DNA from: Casuarius casuarius
Lineage: Eukaryota; Chordata; Aves; Casuariiformes; Casuariidae
Direction: 5' to 3'
Assembly: GCA_003342895.1 (NCBI GenBank)
Contig: PTFA01000274.1
Coordinates: 673,759-737,758 of the forward strand
DNA length: 64,000 bases
Under the pieces are notes generated by a model. That model made no database searches, was not told the DNA's origin, and saw nothing but the letters and a program-made list of their open reading frames with translations. The position numbers and the translations under genes were made by a program. The number at the start of each line of letters is the position of its first letter. The first letter of the stretch is position 1. Shown here one piece after another: positions 21,790 through 34,995 of this stretch.

Positions 21790-24700
21790 CTAACCCCTTG
21801 GGACCAATAAAAGGTCAGACAAGTCTTTGCAAGGAAGGGACACAAATTACTGAAGGACAATTAAAATCATAACAAAGCCACAGCTGTCTGGTTATCTGAA
21901 TCGTGGCCTTTTCTATGTCATGAAAAATATGACCATAGCATTAAGAAATCTAGCCACGCACTCTTCAAAGCAGCTCCTTGTATAAAACCTTTACCCAGTC
22001 CTTCAGAGCAGAAGACACAAGATGGAGTTTTATCATTCTTGGAAAGTCTCTTGAGAGGGCCTTACTCTTACCTTCTTACAGATTTATGATTTATAACATA
22101 TTCAAGTGGATAGCCAGGAAAAATTAGCTCCTCCCTGAATGACGGCAAGTATGTCCTAAGAATACACATGCTAAAGAAGAAAGTGCTTAGAGTCATATAT
22201 TCTGAGGTAGGTAATTTAAATTCAGTTCTCTTAATTCTAAAGCAGAATGTACAGAGTGACAGGAAAAGAAAAAAAGGAAAGAACATGAGCCAAATGTTAT
22301 GGAAGGTTAGGCTCACCAGCCACCATAACAGGGTCTGACCCTAGGTTCCCGCTGAGAAGTTCAGAGCCAAATCAAAGAGAATTAAACAAATACATTTTCA
22401 CAATGCACGTGCAGTTATTACGGGTTGAGCTGGGTGCCTCCGAAAAAGGACCCCGAACAACAAAATCCCTGGGCAATTACACTCTTACAATCTAAGTCCC
22501 CCATCCCCCATGGAAAGGTTCAGAGCAATCGTAATATTTGTCTCTAGACAGACTGTTTTCCTCATCTTTGCTGTGGCGGCTTCTGCCAGTGCATTTACCT
22601 TCCTTGTAATCTTCCTTCTCTTTCCAGCTAGAACCAGCTCTGGGGCCCTTTCTTACTGAACTAGGTGAAAGTTTCTCATGTTATCTGAGTGTGGCCTGAG
22701 GCTTCAGCAAATTTAGCTACTCAAGCTAAGCAGGTTTTATGTAAGTTGTGCTAAGTGGTCAACTCTACAGTTGCAGTTCAATATTCTTCAACACCAAAAA
22801 AATCATTCTCCAATTGCTTGCACTAAAGGTTTATGCCAGCAAATGTTTGCAAATACTTCTAAGATGAAGAAGGTGCAAGGAATCAAGCTAAATTGAAAAA
22901 ACAATAAAAGCTTATGGACACACAATTTACCGTGACAACTGCCTAGAGAAACAATTACTCACAGATGCACAGAACAGAGGAATCAAGAAGAATATGAATA
23001 AAGGGTGTAGAACAACAGGCAGAAAGCAACAAGATGTATAACAGACAATTATGGAGAAATTCAATTTGTCCTATCCCCAGCCCCTTAAGAGAGAGTGATG
23101 GTCATAACATCTGTATTATCTGCAGGTCTCATCCTAAGTATCAAGAAATCCGAAACTCTCACAGTTTGCATCAAAGGAACACTCAGAAGAGGTTTGATTA
23201 AAGGGAAAACTATTTGTGGAACTGAAAACCTAAAGAAATACCAAAGACTAAAAAAATACAAAGTGCTATATCTGCAAGACCAAAATCTAAATTAATCAAC
23301 TGTTCATTTTCATTCTACAAATTCTTGTCAAGGGCCCATGAAAAATTGTACCTTAACTGCGCTAGCTGCCAACCAATTATGACATGTTATATTTTGTTGT
23401 TGAAAGAACCTGCTGTTAAACATAATCAAGTCCAACTGCTTAAAATCATCAAGGATCTTTAATTTGATGTTTCTGCTTTATGGAGCTTTTCCTTTTAAAA
23501 TAGAGATATTTCACTAGACATGACAATTTTTGTCCAAGGAGCTGTAAAGCAGGGAAAAAGACATTATTTGACCCACAAAAAGAACATGAAGTTGTAGGAA
23601 AGTGGTGTGTGAAGTTTTTTTTAAAAAAAAAGAAAAAAAAAGGACTACAAATACATAAGCAAATTGACAGAATAATCCAAACCCTGCAATTTAGAAGACA
23701 GCTACGTATTTCATACTCGCCATTTGAGAGAGAAAATTACAGGGCAAAAGAGCCCTGTAGGAGTGCATATTAAACAGAGTTTACACTTGTTTCACAGGCA
23801 TAAAAGTGTACACAAAAAAATGAAAACTTGTGGGTTTGTTGACGCAAGTGTTTTGACGACATACAAGAAAGCAGGTGATTTACCTCAAAACATTTGCATT
23901 ACAACACATTCAGATACTATCCACCTTCCCATTTGAATTGTGTCCTTGAAGCCCTCAGTGAAAATAAATGGAGTTTCTCTAAGTCATAGCTGTGCTTAAC
24001 AAAATAATTTTTGCTGTGCAATGGGCAACACCAAAAAATCTATGATTAACATGATTCACTGAAATAAACTCTTGCATTTTCATTTCACATAGCCTAAACT
24101 GCTTCCATATTATGTTACAAACGGACCTCAGGAATTACACTGCTGCAAAAACCATTCTGCCTGATGAAAAAGTAAAGGTTATAGAAGGTGTTATTTTTCT
24201 GCAAAGTAGATTAAAATAGAAACCTTCCTCCCTCCACTCCAGGGGATACTGGCTAAAGAGAGACAATACCCATGTAAAACAGAAAAACTAAGCTTTTAAT
24301 TTACTTTTAATTAATGGTTAAGCTTTTTGTCTAAAAAATGGGAAATGAGTTCAAATTCCTACTTCACCTGACTCAAAAGCCCTAGCAGGCATCTCCACTA
24401 ACTGCTTTCCCCACTGGACCATAGATTTTTTTTCTGTACAGTTGCACACAAAAAATTTCATTAAAACCAAAGTGTTCTGGCGAAATATTTAATTCTTGCC
24501 AAAACCGCATTTTTCAATAGGAAAAATATTTTGTCCTTTTTCCCATTCAAATCCAGGAAGGAGAAAAGCTAGTTGTTTAAAACAAATGCTTTTCCCATTT
24601 TATCTTTCTTTTTCTCAGAAGTCATCTTCTCACACTGCAAATCTCTGGAACAATTTGAAAGTCATCATTCCCTTTAGGCTGTACCCTAGACACCGTGGGC

Positions 24701-26238
24701 ACAAAATGGCACATCTCCAAGGCATTCAGGAGAAATTAGGGATGTTAGAGAAGCTTCTTCATAAACCATACGTTTGTGTGCTATTCCAATTAGCGATGCA
24801 GTCCTGAACAGTCCACAAGTTTAGCTCATAGGCAAGCTTTACAGACCAAGCATTTCTATTGCAAATGTACAGACTTAACCTGGAGCCCTTTATAAGGGGT
24901 GGAATTGGTAAGTAATATTTATAAATATGTGATGAAACTGAGTTTTGGAATGAAATACCAGCATCTTCACTGGTATTAAACAAGTAGAAAAGTTATAAAT
25001 ACAATTTTGGTAGACCCAAGGTGAATGTTATGAAGAGTTGTAAGGGTTAAAACATAAGATGAGGCATTCTTCTTCCATGCAAGAAGAACAAACAGGGTTT
25101 GGTGTGTAGACAAACTGGTAATTTCAGTGTGCTTGAAAAGCAAACAAGGTCCTCAGAGACATTTACCATGTTAGCAACTATAACATGCTGCTGAGTTAGG
25201 GAATAGCCTTCCACTTCTCCCAAGCTGCTCTTTAATTCAGCCTAGGAGATAGCAAGAATGCAGCCAGCACAGAGGATACAGCTACCCTTTCAACCTCCTC
25301 TAAATTTTATTTCATGCAAAAAGACATTAGCCATTTCCATTGAATGCAGGTTGTGTCACCGTCACAAGCCTTCCATTAACTCAGTTACTGCAATGCATGC
25401 AGCCTTGTCTTTGTATTTTTATTTCTAAGCAGCTGCAACTCAAAAAAGCCCCTGTTCTACAATAGATACATTCACTCCTATATTTTTGTCTGCCTTACCT
25501 ACAATGATAAGAATACTTCACATTCATATAGATCCTTCTGTCCAAGGATGCTGAGGAGCAAAACTCCACACAGCACCTGTTCGGTAGAGAAATTCAACTT
25601 ACTTCTCTCACTGTACGACACCGGCACACTGAAAATATTTTAAACATGTGCAGCATTCGTTTAATTCAGCAAGAAGATAGCAAAAGTGTGAAGAGTGCAC
25701 ATGATCACCACTTCTAGGCCATTAACTCTGAAAAAAGAGGAGATAGAACACCGGCAAAGGGCAGAACCACCCCAAAACTCAAAATAATTATGGAGAGTTA
25801 CCAAGGTGCTATAAAACCAAAAAAGGGAGACTATATAAAAGTAAATACTAGAACCTCTCCCAACCCATAGGACTAGAAAAAACCTTTTGCTCACATGCAT
25901 TTAAAAATAGACCTTCTACAAAATTCTTCACGGACTTGAGCAAATGTGAACATGACTCCCCTTTAGTAAAGGGCATGACCATAAGACTGACAGGTTGCCA
26001 AAAACAGCTTTAATTTGTAAGGATAACAGCATCCCTGGAAACAGATTTTAAGTCATTTAGATAAGACCACAAGACACCTTCATACAGAATCAGATTGCAT
26101 GCGTACACTGAAGCCTGTGCCAGGCTACTGTTGCTTGCTCCACACACATTTTTATCTACCTGCCGGTGCAGATAGTTTTATTCACACAGACACTGCATTC
26201 ACCTTGAAAGGTGCAAGGGAGCAGGAAAAGGCAGTAGG
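21787..26238. other. Non-coding stretch, nothing firm
   Basis: An 82-codon minus frame (22068-22316) ends at an AAG|GTAAGA donor-like site but is hydrophobic, unrecognised and without a clear acceptor. The 103-codon plus frame at 24496-24807 has no splice support. T8A9 sequence lies at about 23616-23632. Confidence 0.5.
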
Positions 26239-26463
26239 CTAGTGATGCACAACAGCACCCTTGTGTGTAATGCTTATGGAGAAACAGGAAGTCTGCTTAG
26301 TGGAACCTGCCTGCTGTAACTCTGTATCTGACATAGCAAGACAAGAGTTGCTAGTACAAGCAGAGCCCCCAGAGCTGAAGTTCAAGCCTACCTCCGTTGA
26401 CACATAGCCCATGTCCACAGTACTATTTTCATGTCCCTTGCACAGGGAGGCTGGAGTAGCCAC
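26239..26463 (-). other. 74-codon Ser/Thr-rich minus open frame (unverified)
   Basis: The frame reads Ser/Thr-rich (for example SGGSACTSNSCLAMSDTE) and ends in a stop. A CTACTCCAG acceptor-like site and a GAG|GTAGGC donor-like site occur within it. It lies 300 nt downstream, on the same strand, of the better candidate exon at 26781-26978, which is the only reason to list it. No known protein is recognised. Confidence 0.12.
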
Positions 26464-26780
26464 TCCTCAACTTTAAAAGATACAGGAGAGACCAGAAACA
26501 ATTCTTCTGCTTTATTCCATTTGCCTTTGTTGCTTGTTTGTGCTGCTCTGAATGCCTAATAAACACTCAAGTTAATCCCTGGCCCTGCTCTGTTAGTAGT
26601 TACTGCAGGTGTCAAACATTATGGCTGGTCTGCAAATTTCTTTCAGTGATCACTAGGTTTAAGTTCACCCAAAACCCAGGGTATTTTGACAGCAGCATGC
26701 CTTGAAAACCAACTTGACCAAACTGATGCTACCAAAGTTTAGTCACAAAACAGGTCTGAAGGGAATAAAAATGAGCCTAC

Positions 26781-26978
26781 CGTCAGTAATACCAGAGATT
26801 TGTAAAAGTTCTCTAAAAATTCAACAAGTTTAGTTGATCTGCTTTCTAGTTTTGACTGTTCTTTTCTAGTGTTCAAACTGAATAGTAGAATTATGGCCCT
26901 GCTGTAGAAGTCAAAGAAATCTTGCTCTTCCTTTAGGCACCGCAGTACAGTCTCCTCCATAGCACCTAATTCTGCCAA
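26781..26978 (-). CDS. Candidate 198-nt exon (unverified)
   Basis: The minus strand is open for 66 codons between CAG|TTG (acceptor CGCCTTTCGTGCCAG) and ACG|GTAGGC, exactly in frame at both ends (phase 0). The peptide is charged and helical (for example MEETVLRCLKEEQDFFDFYS, later KLVEFLENFYKSLVLL) and resembles armadillo/HEAT-type helical proteins in composition. I cannot assign a family. Amino-acid composition is the most protein-like in the window. Weaknesses are a mediocre polypyrimidine tract, a non-consensus donor (+4 G, +5 G absent as AAG) and no partner exons confirmed. A 66-codon open stretch alone is not rare in 64 kb. Confidence 0.25.
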
Positions 26979-29697
26979 CTGGCACGAAAGGCGTGTACTC
27001 CATTCACACTAACCAGATGAAATAAGTCATTTCTCATTTTAAGCATTCAAATGATCTCTAAACAAGAAACTATTTGGAGGCTGCTTGAAAAATGTTAAGT
27101 CCATGCCTGAAACAAAAGTATAAAAAAAACCCTAAACTCTTCATCTTGATAGTTTTACATTTTAAAATAGAAAAAAAAAAAAAAATCACATATTAAGGTC
27201 TTTAACCAGAGCAAATTAGATTATCATAGATAGTTTAAAAGAGTAAACTACAGTAAACTGCAGTTAGTTCAGTTAGGTTAGATAAATACTAATCAGTTAA
27301 AATCTAGTCAGATACTGAAAAATATAATTAGAGTTGATTATCCAGACAGAAAGACTGATAAGAATTCACACAGCTATCCATTAGCAACTCTGCAATCGTA
27401 TGCTATAGCACAGTAAGAAAATACAAACAGATATATCCTTGATTAAATATGTGCCTTCAGTGTGCCCTCAAGCTGGTATCCACCTTAACAGAGTTTTCAC
27501 TGTAGCTGTCAAGCACCACAGGTATTCCGATGAATTGCCCCTTCTCTGCAGTTCCGACCTCAAAAACACATCATCAGGGTCACCAAAACCAGTGGATCCT
27601 TAGGGCATTCCAATTGCTATGGCCAGTATTTGGCCATCTGTGACTGGACAGAATCTCTCAAGTATAACACAGCAGGCATGGTACAGTACATCAGTTGTCA
27701 GCAGATCAGCCTGTAATGACTGTGTCCCTGCTGTCACACTCCCATTCATCTGTCCCAAATTACACAGGGGATGGCATCTGCCGTTAGTGAGAAAAGGTCT
27801 TGAAGGTTCAGATTTCACACATCCTCCAAAAGGTGAAGTGGGCTACCTACTCCCATACATTCATTAAACACTGTTCTCCTTTCCCAAACAAAGGATCTTG
27901 CATTTCAAGACAGATGCTCAAGTCCACTCATACTCAGAACCCTCTCAGATAATTTTTTTTTTTTTAATGCAAAGAAATCCAGCTGCCCCTGTGCATTATC
28001 TGATCTGAAAAGAAGTTCCCCATTACTCCTTAAGAGAGAACTGTATTTCTTCCTAATGCTTGGCTTACCAGTATGTACTTTTAAAATCACACTTACCAGG
28101 CAAAAGATGCTTAAGGTTTTTGCCACCTGCAAAAACTTAGTGGCAGTTTGTGCATCCTCTTGTCTGAACTTTAAAGGCCATTTAACACACCTTCACCTAC
28201 AGTAAAGTCACTCCTTAGAAGAGATGTCCACAGCACTTTATACAGTTTTCATAAGGAGTGAATAATGTTTTGTTAATACTCAGTTGTAATTGTTTAATTC
28301 TTTTATTCAGAGTCAAAACCCACCATTTTAGACAGAAAAGTAGATAATTTTAATAGAATGCAGACATAATCTTTAATGAGAAAAACTTGCATTCAGTTTA
28401 AGTTTAGAGGAAACTATACACCAGTTCTCCTATTTGGTCCATCGTCAATATGTAAAACACTCTCACCAAATAGCAACTCTATGAAATCAATCCCAGTACA
28501 CCTCACTCTCAACCAAGATGACTGGTGGCCAGAATTCTAGCAGTAAATGCAGAACAGTTTTACATTCGTTTCAATGCACCTGGCTTTGAAGTGCGATCTC
28601 TGTCATATGCATCTCTGTCGCTTCTGCTGAGTAGCAAGCCACTGGCATGATCCAGGGTCTGTGAAGACTTCTTACAGAAAGATAAGTTCTCTTTAATGCT
28701 GCTCTCCTGAGAAACACTGACAAGTGGCTTTCAGCAACTGGATTTTTAATTGAATTTCCTTCCCCAATTGTCCTCTTTTGATGGAAGCAGATTAATTTCC
28801 TGTATTTATTGCAGAGCTGTGAGTAGCCGCATGGGAACTCACACTGAGGTGGCAGAAAAATCAGTAATAACTCCCTTCCAAACACAGTGTAATGCTGCCT
28901 CCAAGGTATTACTATTCAGAGAATAACCTCCACCTTCCCCCGCCGCGACCCCACAATTCAGCTGTACGGATGCTACCATGTATTGTTTCCTTCTCAAAGG
29001 CAACGCATAGGAAAAACTAAATGGGATACAAGCAGTCCAGGTTCACAGCATCAGCCAACTACCAAGAGATNGGGAAAATCTGCAAGTAATTCCCCCGTAC
29101 CTCATCTGTGTAACAGGAAGGGCATTGCTTTACCGAGCTTAGCATTGGAAAGATAAATGCACTGAAAACCTCAAGAACATGAGACATTGCAATGGGAGCC
29201 ATAAAAATAACCACACAAGCCAGCCAGATGGCTTATTTATGGGCTTCACATACAAAGCTCGCCTTCTGCCACAGGCCATGCCTGCAACAAGGTACTGGCT
29301 CAACAGACTGTCATTCAGCTTCAGAGCCGCCCTCCTTACTAGCCTTTACTGCTTACTAAACTTTGCTTCTGAAACATGAATAAAAGAATACCATTCTAAA
29401 ACCTCCAGTCCAGTTTCATGACCACCTATGACAGATTTATAAACAAGATACTGACAAGACCTTAACTATAGAATCATTAATGTATTGCCACAGCAACACT
29501 GGGAACATTCACTGATTTTTATTGGAACATATATATTTCACAGTAGTCCATGACATTTTATCAGGTTTGTTTCCGTAAGAAAAGTTTTCATATTGTACCT
29601 AAGCCATTTTACTGCTATGCAAAACTCATGCCTCTTACCAGCATTTTCTTTATTATTTAAACAAGGAAAGAACAGTACTAGAAACTTTATATGTGCG

Positions 29698-29722
29698 TAT
29701 ATATACACACACACACACACAC
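29698..29722 (+). repeat. Compound TATA/(AC)9 microsatellite
   Basis: A short TATATA run leads directly into (AC)9 at 29705-29722. Confidence 0.93.
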
Positions 29723-30037
29723 CAGTTAAAATTCAACAGTAATAGTTGATGGAAATCCAAAATTAAAAATCAACTTTTTAAACTTAGTGTCCAGCATCAA
29801 CTGCGTGTCTTCTATTTGACTTTTATTGCAGCACAGTGACTAGCTATTTGTGCTTACGAAATTACTTATTCTTTGATGCTCAGGAATCCTAACTGTTTTT
29901 CACCCAAGAATTCCACAATTACAAACCATGAGAACAGCAATATACCTGAGCTGAATAATTTCTTTTACTACTTTGCTTTAAGGAAGCTTTACTCGCCATA
30001 GGTTAAATGAAAATGAGCCGGAGAGCGTAAAGAAAAA

Positions 30038-30051
30038 ACACACACACACAC
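30038..30051 (+). repeat. (AC)7 microsatellite
   Basis: A perfect 14-nt AC array after a short A run. Confidence 0.9.
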
Positions 30052-30924
30052 CACTTTCTGCACTTATTCTATATTTTCACTCCCAAACCCCAAAGCACTT
30101 CACAATGAAGGATAAAATGGCGTGCATAAAACCCTGGCTTCAGAGTGAGTTGAGGTTTATTTCACCACCTTCAGTGGAGCCAGTACTCACCCCTCCAGAC
30201 CTTCCAAATTAAAAATGTCAACAAAGCACAGAAATCACGTGAATTTATCCCAGATCTAGTCGTAAGTCAGACCTTTCACAGGGACAGAAATCTTGGCCCA
30301 TTCTCTCATGAAATACAACAGCTGTTTAATGCATTACATACCACATATGGGTAATGCGTCAAAACCTGCATTTTATGTTCAAGGAAAACTCACCTGTAAA
30401 AGCAGCTTACACAAAATGAATCTGTACTATCAGCATGAGCATTACTGTTTGCAATAACAGCACGCCAAAACAAACAGTAGTATCAGAACTCTCCTAATGT
30501 CCAAAGTGATGCTGTTTATGATGGCTAAGTCAGTTGGCCTACTTGTAATTTCATTTATAAAAATGAGAGAAACATACCTAGTAGCATGTGTTACAATCTA
30601 GAGACCATCCAGTTCTATGTCCCTTTAAAGTTCTTGCCCCTAAAGTCAAGTATTGCTACAGTAACTATTGGGGCTCTTAACTGTCTTTTAGAAAAAGCTA
30701 CAGCACAGGAAAAGAAATGCAACTATCTGTTGGAAAGCTGTCATTTTCCATTCAGTTCCACAGGACTTCCCTAGAACGATTAGCACACGTGTACAATAAC
30801 GACACAAGTTAATTGCAGTCACTGAAAACGCACAAGTCTCTGGGAATGAGACCTCAGAAAGGTCACACTCCCTTGTTATCTCTTTGCTTTTGTTTCTGTG
30901 CTCTGCTCTTTTTCATCATGAGAA

Positions 30925-31010
30925 AGTATTTTTGAATGCTAATGCCACAGTGGCTTGGCATCATCCATGCCATTCCCATCAGCATAATTAATCAGGATGG
31001 TAGAACACAT
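30925..31010. promoter_or_regulatory. Candidate regulatory element with paired palindromes
   Basis: Contains GCCACAGTGGC (30944-30954, 5-bp arms around one A), TGGCAT/ATGCCA inverted repeat (30956-30961, 30967-30972) and AGCATAATTAATCAGG. Two adjacent dyads beside a TAATTAAT homeodomain-type site suggest dimeric factor binding. This is inference from sequence only. Confidence 0.25.
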
Positions 31011-33013
31011 ACCATTTCACACAGGTCAAGTAAACCCATTCTGACACCAAAGGAAAAAAAGACAAAATGATGCAAAGGACATAAGCACATTTTCCAGACT
31101 CAAATAGTAAAACATAACAGCTAGAAGTAATGGGATGAGAGGAAGAGAAATGCAGCTTGCCTATCACTGTAAAAATATTACATTCTGAAGTTGTCTCCCG
31201 GAGAGATGCTGGAATCCTAACTGACTGCAGGTTTGAAACTCTCCATCAGAGTTAGATCCTGCCTTCAGGCATGATGTGAACACAGAACACCGCATGGCAG
31301 CATTTGTGGCTCATTCTCCCTTTTCCTCCTGCCTTGCTGACTATCAACAAGAGCAGTACTGAAATATTTTCTTACTGGTCTGTGCCACTCCTATACCCCC
31401 TACCACTGCTCGCAAACTTTCTGGGGACTCAGCTAGAACAGGTGCAATAAACTTCTCTGTCTCTCCCATCTCACATGCAAAAAAGTTATTAGTTACAATA
31501 TAGCCTCTAATACTGTAGAGAATTACTCTGCATTTTTAGGGACCAAGTCATTCCTCTGACACATAACTTGATATATACCAGTGCTTCTGTAATTCATACC
31601 ATGCCACTGAGACTACAATCTTTGGAGGCAAAAAGCATGCTACCCATAACAAATGCAAGCAAAATGCTATCACTGCTAGCACAACATTAGTCATACTGAC
31701 ACTAGTATTCCTCTTCAATTAACACAAACTCCTAAATAAGCTGCCACAGCTGTATCTTACACTTACAAATACAGGAAAAACCCCTATATGCCAAAAGACA
31801 CTAGACAGTTACCCTAATTGGAGTTTTCAGAGCTATGCTCTTGCAGGGAAAAAATCCTTCCACAACATCTGTCCAGCCAACACCTATAGCTTGCCCTTTT
31901 CTCCATGCTTGGCACAGAGGAGCTTAACTAAAGTACATCTTCCCCAGGGCTCTTGTTCTAGGTGTCAGAACAGGCAATTATCAGGTCCAAGAGGAGAACA
32001 GTTTATGAGGAAAACTGCCTCACTACTTGAAATTTGCTTGGCCTTATGTTTCCTCAGCCTGTGAAGTCATTTACGTTTGAGCATAACTGATGTTGCCAAA
32101 TTAAAAACATTTTACAACACTGATGCTATTGGCCTAGGTATAGTCCAAAGCAAACGGACCAGAGAGTCTCCTGAATGGAAGGTTATAAGCAACACATTTT
32201 TCCCCTCACATTTCAGTATAAGCACACAACAGTTATGTTTTGTGATCTAACACTAATGGCCAAAAACATCTTCCAACACAGACCTTTTATTTATTGTTAA
32301 TCTCCCTGCATAGGGAACAAAAAAGTGCTCTAAAGGTATGGGGGGGAAGCTAAGATAAATTTGAATTTTTCAAACTTTTCATAGAAGACAAGCTTTGGGG
32401 GAGAAAGGCCTCTTTTTTTTTTTTTTTTTTATCCCTGATCTGCCTGATCAAATCAACTTTTTAAACAAGAAACTGTAAACTAAACAGCTTCAAATATCAA
32501 AACATTGCTTCATGGTATTAACATATCGATTCTTACATCCTCTGAAACACAAAACTTGATTCCATTGACCAAGTGGAAAAGTATTCCAGTTCTAATCACT
32601 TCAAATGTCAATATCAAAGTGCTATATTGACAGCTCAGTAAGAAAAAGTGTGACCAACTCTTTCCTGTCCTATGCATTAGAATTACTGTGCATATGTAAG
32701 GGAGGGGGAGAATACCTGCTTTTGAGACTNTGCAGTTAAATAAAAACCACATGAAACACGAAAGGCTGAAGAGAGAGCTGTGAATTTTGCTGTCATTTGT
32801 TAAATGTCTGTCAGTCTTTAAAAGATTAGTTTGACCTCAGAGCAAAAGTCCCTTCAGGAGGAATAAACTTAGATTTAAATGAAACAAATGAAACAATCCA
32901 AGAGAAAGGAAGAGGTAGCCCTTGCAGAATAAAGAGAACTGTTAGCAAGGGAAGATGATACATCTTTACTACCTTTGGAGCAGAGGGAAACAGAGCAACA
33001 GACAGCTATCACT

Positions 33014-33016
<3 letters not shown>
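31011..33016. other. Non-coding stretch with T18 run
   Basis: T18 at 32413-32430 and an N at 32730. No gene-like structure is seen. Confidence 0.55.

Positions 33017-33044
<28 letters not shown>
33017..33044 (+). repeat. Poly-A tract (A28)
   Basis: An uninterrupted A28 run. No processed gene is recognisable upstream. Confidence 0.97.
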
Positions 33045-33469
33045 GACATACTTCAAGCAGCAGGTGGGTTACAGGTAATTATGTAAGGCACTAAAACTCA
33101 ATATTGCTATAGATACTATCATTAGTATCCAGTAGAGAAATTAATTTCAATTTGCAGGACCAACTTTGAGCGTAAGTCTCCCTTAAAACTCATTTAGTAT
33201 GCTACGAGATGCAGAGAAGTTGCAAAGCATCAACAAAGCATCCAGACTCAGTGCACAGCACGTCCTGCTGCAGAAATGGGAAAGGTTTCCATTTGCAGAG
33301 GTTTCACCGCCCCTTGTAAAACTGTTGTTGTAGAGGTTTACATCTGTATTGACCACAGCATGCGAGACGCACTCCAGCGCAGCTTCTCAGTAAATTAACA
33401 TCCAGCAGCTCAGTGAGAACGTATTTCTTCCTTCCCCTCAAAAAATGCTTTCCCATTTTAAACAAAAAT

Positions 33470-33700
33470 AGGTTTGTCAACTGAATAGATTTGATAGTTA
33501 GATAAGTGTTTTATCACAGAATGGATTAGGCTGTTTGCATTTTGTCACCACAATCTCAATCCGTCCTGCCAATAAAACATATTTCAAAGCTTTAGGCCAC
33601 CAAGTTAACAGAACATGTTTTGTCAACAGCCTAAATCCATCCTGTCAACAAAATCCATTCAGAAGGAAAATAACTCAATCTCTTCTGTCAACATACTAAC
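33470..33700 (+). repeat. Degenerate repeat / TGTCAAC motif cluster
   Basis: TGTCAAC occurs at 33475-33481, 33621-33627, 33643-33649 and 33686-33692. Three related longer units (CAATCCGTCCTGCCAATA, AAATCCATCCTGTCAACA, CAATCTCTTCTGTCAACA) start near 33556, 33633 and 33676. This looks like either an eroded minisatellite or a homotypic cluster of TGTCA sites (TGIF/MEIS-type core). The spacing is irregular. Confidence 0.5.
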
Positions 33701-34879
33701 AATCAAGTTTTTGCTCCTGATATAAAAACAAGAACTCTGCCATCCATATTTTCAGGCCCCAAAAGAGAAAAACACAAAAATATGACTTCAGCATACATAA
33801 ATAAGAACAGTGGTGAAGTTTAAATAATGCATAAGCATTTTCTGGTATGAATGGGAAGTGAACAAACTATGAAGTCAAAGCTGCAGTGTCACGTTTCTAT
33901 CACCCAGACCTCAGAACCGAATTGAACATCTAGGTCCCAGAGGTGCTGGGTAATGGATACTTATTTACCAAGAAAATTTAGAGGGTCAGTAAGCAAATTA
34001 CAGAAGTCTGTAGAAGAAACTCAGAAAGCTGGCTTCCCTTACTGCCAGAAAAAAATCACAGTGCTGGAACAAATAAATAAAACCCAAGGTCTTGGGGGCT
34101 CCATCCCATCCTCATGCTTCAAACAGAACCTATAAATTAAGTGGATTGATCCAGCTGTTAAGTCAGTCACATTACCCTCAATGGACAGCTGCCCTAATGA
34201 CCAGTTTTGGGGTTTATTATGCAGTCCATTTTGAGGCTATAAGACACACAGGAGTAATTTGTGCTCAAAGGGTTAGCCAGGACACAGTCAGTAGAACATA
34301 ACACTATGGTTAGTGAACTTCCCTTCACTAACTCACTGTTTCCCTGGCTCACTACTCCCACCTGCAAAACAACAGCATAGTAATTATTTAGATTTCTGAT
34401 CCATCATAATACATGCTTTCAATCATCACTGGGGCTTTTTTGTTTGTTTTTTTAAAAGACAGATCTTTCCATGCTGGTGATACATCAGTTCAAAAGCAAA
34501 AGGACTTACTTCCTTGGCTTTCTTTTGCAAATGCTCAAGTTTTTTCCATGAACTATTAGGCAAGAGCAGAAAGAAATAATTAAAATTTTTTGGATCCCCT
34601 CTCAAGACTTTTTTTGCTCCTGGAAACAGATACAANAATAAATTAGTTTTAGCTCTAGTGACAAGAGAGAGAATGATTCCTTTAGGGATTCCATGCAAAA
34701 AATATTAACAGTGTAGTACAATTCTACATCAGCCATAAGGATGACATGATAGAATTAGTTCAAAAGAGAGACTGAAACAAGGCCCACAGCATATTTCAGT
34801 TGCAAGGCTAGTGGTCTGGTATGAGATTCCACTAATTTAAACCATTACGCACTGATTTCCTTTGTTTTTAACATCCCCT
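33701..34879. other. Non-coding stretch, nothing recognised
   Basis: The 90-codon minus frame at 34426-34698 includes an N (34636) and Lys-rich low-complexity sequence. Nothing supported. Confidence 0.55.
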
Positions 34880-34995
34880 GCCTTATGCACGCTGTTATGC
34901 AATTAGTGCCAAGTGCTGCCTTCATTTTTTTAATGCTTATAGGCCAAGTCATTAACAGGCCTATTTTGGTGTATCTGCTTTGAAGCTATACTGAT
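34880..34995. promoter_or_regulatory. Candidate regulatory element with hairpin
   Basis: Includes TTATGCAATTAGTG (POU/homeodomain-like) and a 7-bp inverted repeat ATAGGCC/GGCCTAT (34939-34945, 34958-34964) around a 12-nt loop holding CATTAA. Texture resembles conserved non-coding sequence; unverified. Confidence 0.25.

Larger units (their letters stand above)
26979..30924. other. Non-coding stretch with short A/T runs
   Basis: A15 at 27171-27185 and T13 at 27953-27965. A minus segment at 28580-28706 is open in a hydrophilic frame between a TTTCTCAG acceptor and a weak CCAG|GTGCAT donor; not called. An AT-rich block at 28240-28420 has some regulatory texture. One N at 29071. Confidence 0.45.

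Noticed and set aside
22068..22316. 82-codon hydrophobic minus frame ending at AAG|GTAAGA
   Set aside because: No acceptor of quality; composition explained by A/T-rich sequence.
23401..23470. CR1-like phrase (ATCAAGTCCAACTGCT)
   Set aside because: Only a short resemblance to CR1 3' sequence; no extended match and no terminal octamer repeats.
28580..28706. Hydrophilic minus frame (KKSSQTLDHASGLLLSRSD) after a TTTCTCAG acceptor
   Set aside because: The donor CCAG|GTGCAT is weak and no partner exon was found.
33017..33044. A28 (and A27 at 63303) as processed-pseudogene tails
   Set aside because: No gene-like body upstream and no target-site duplication seen.
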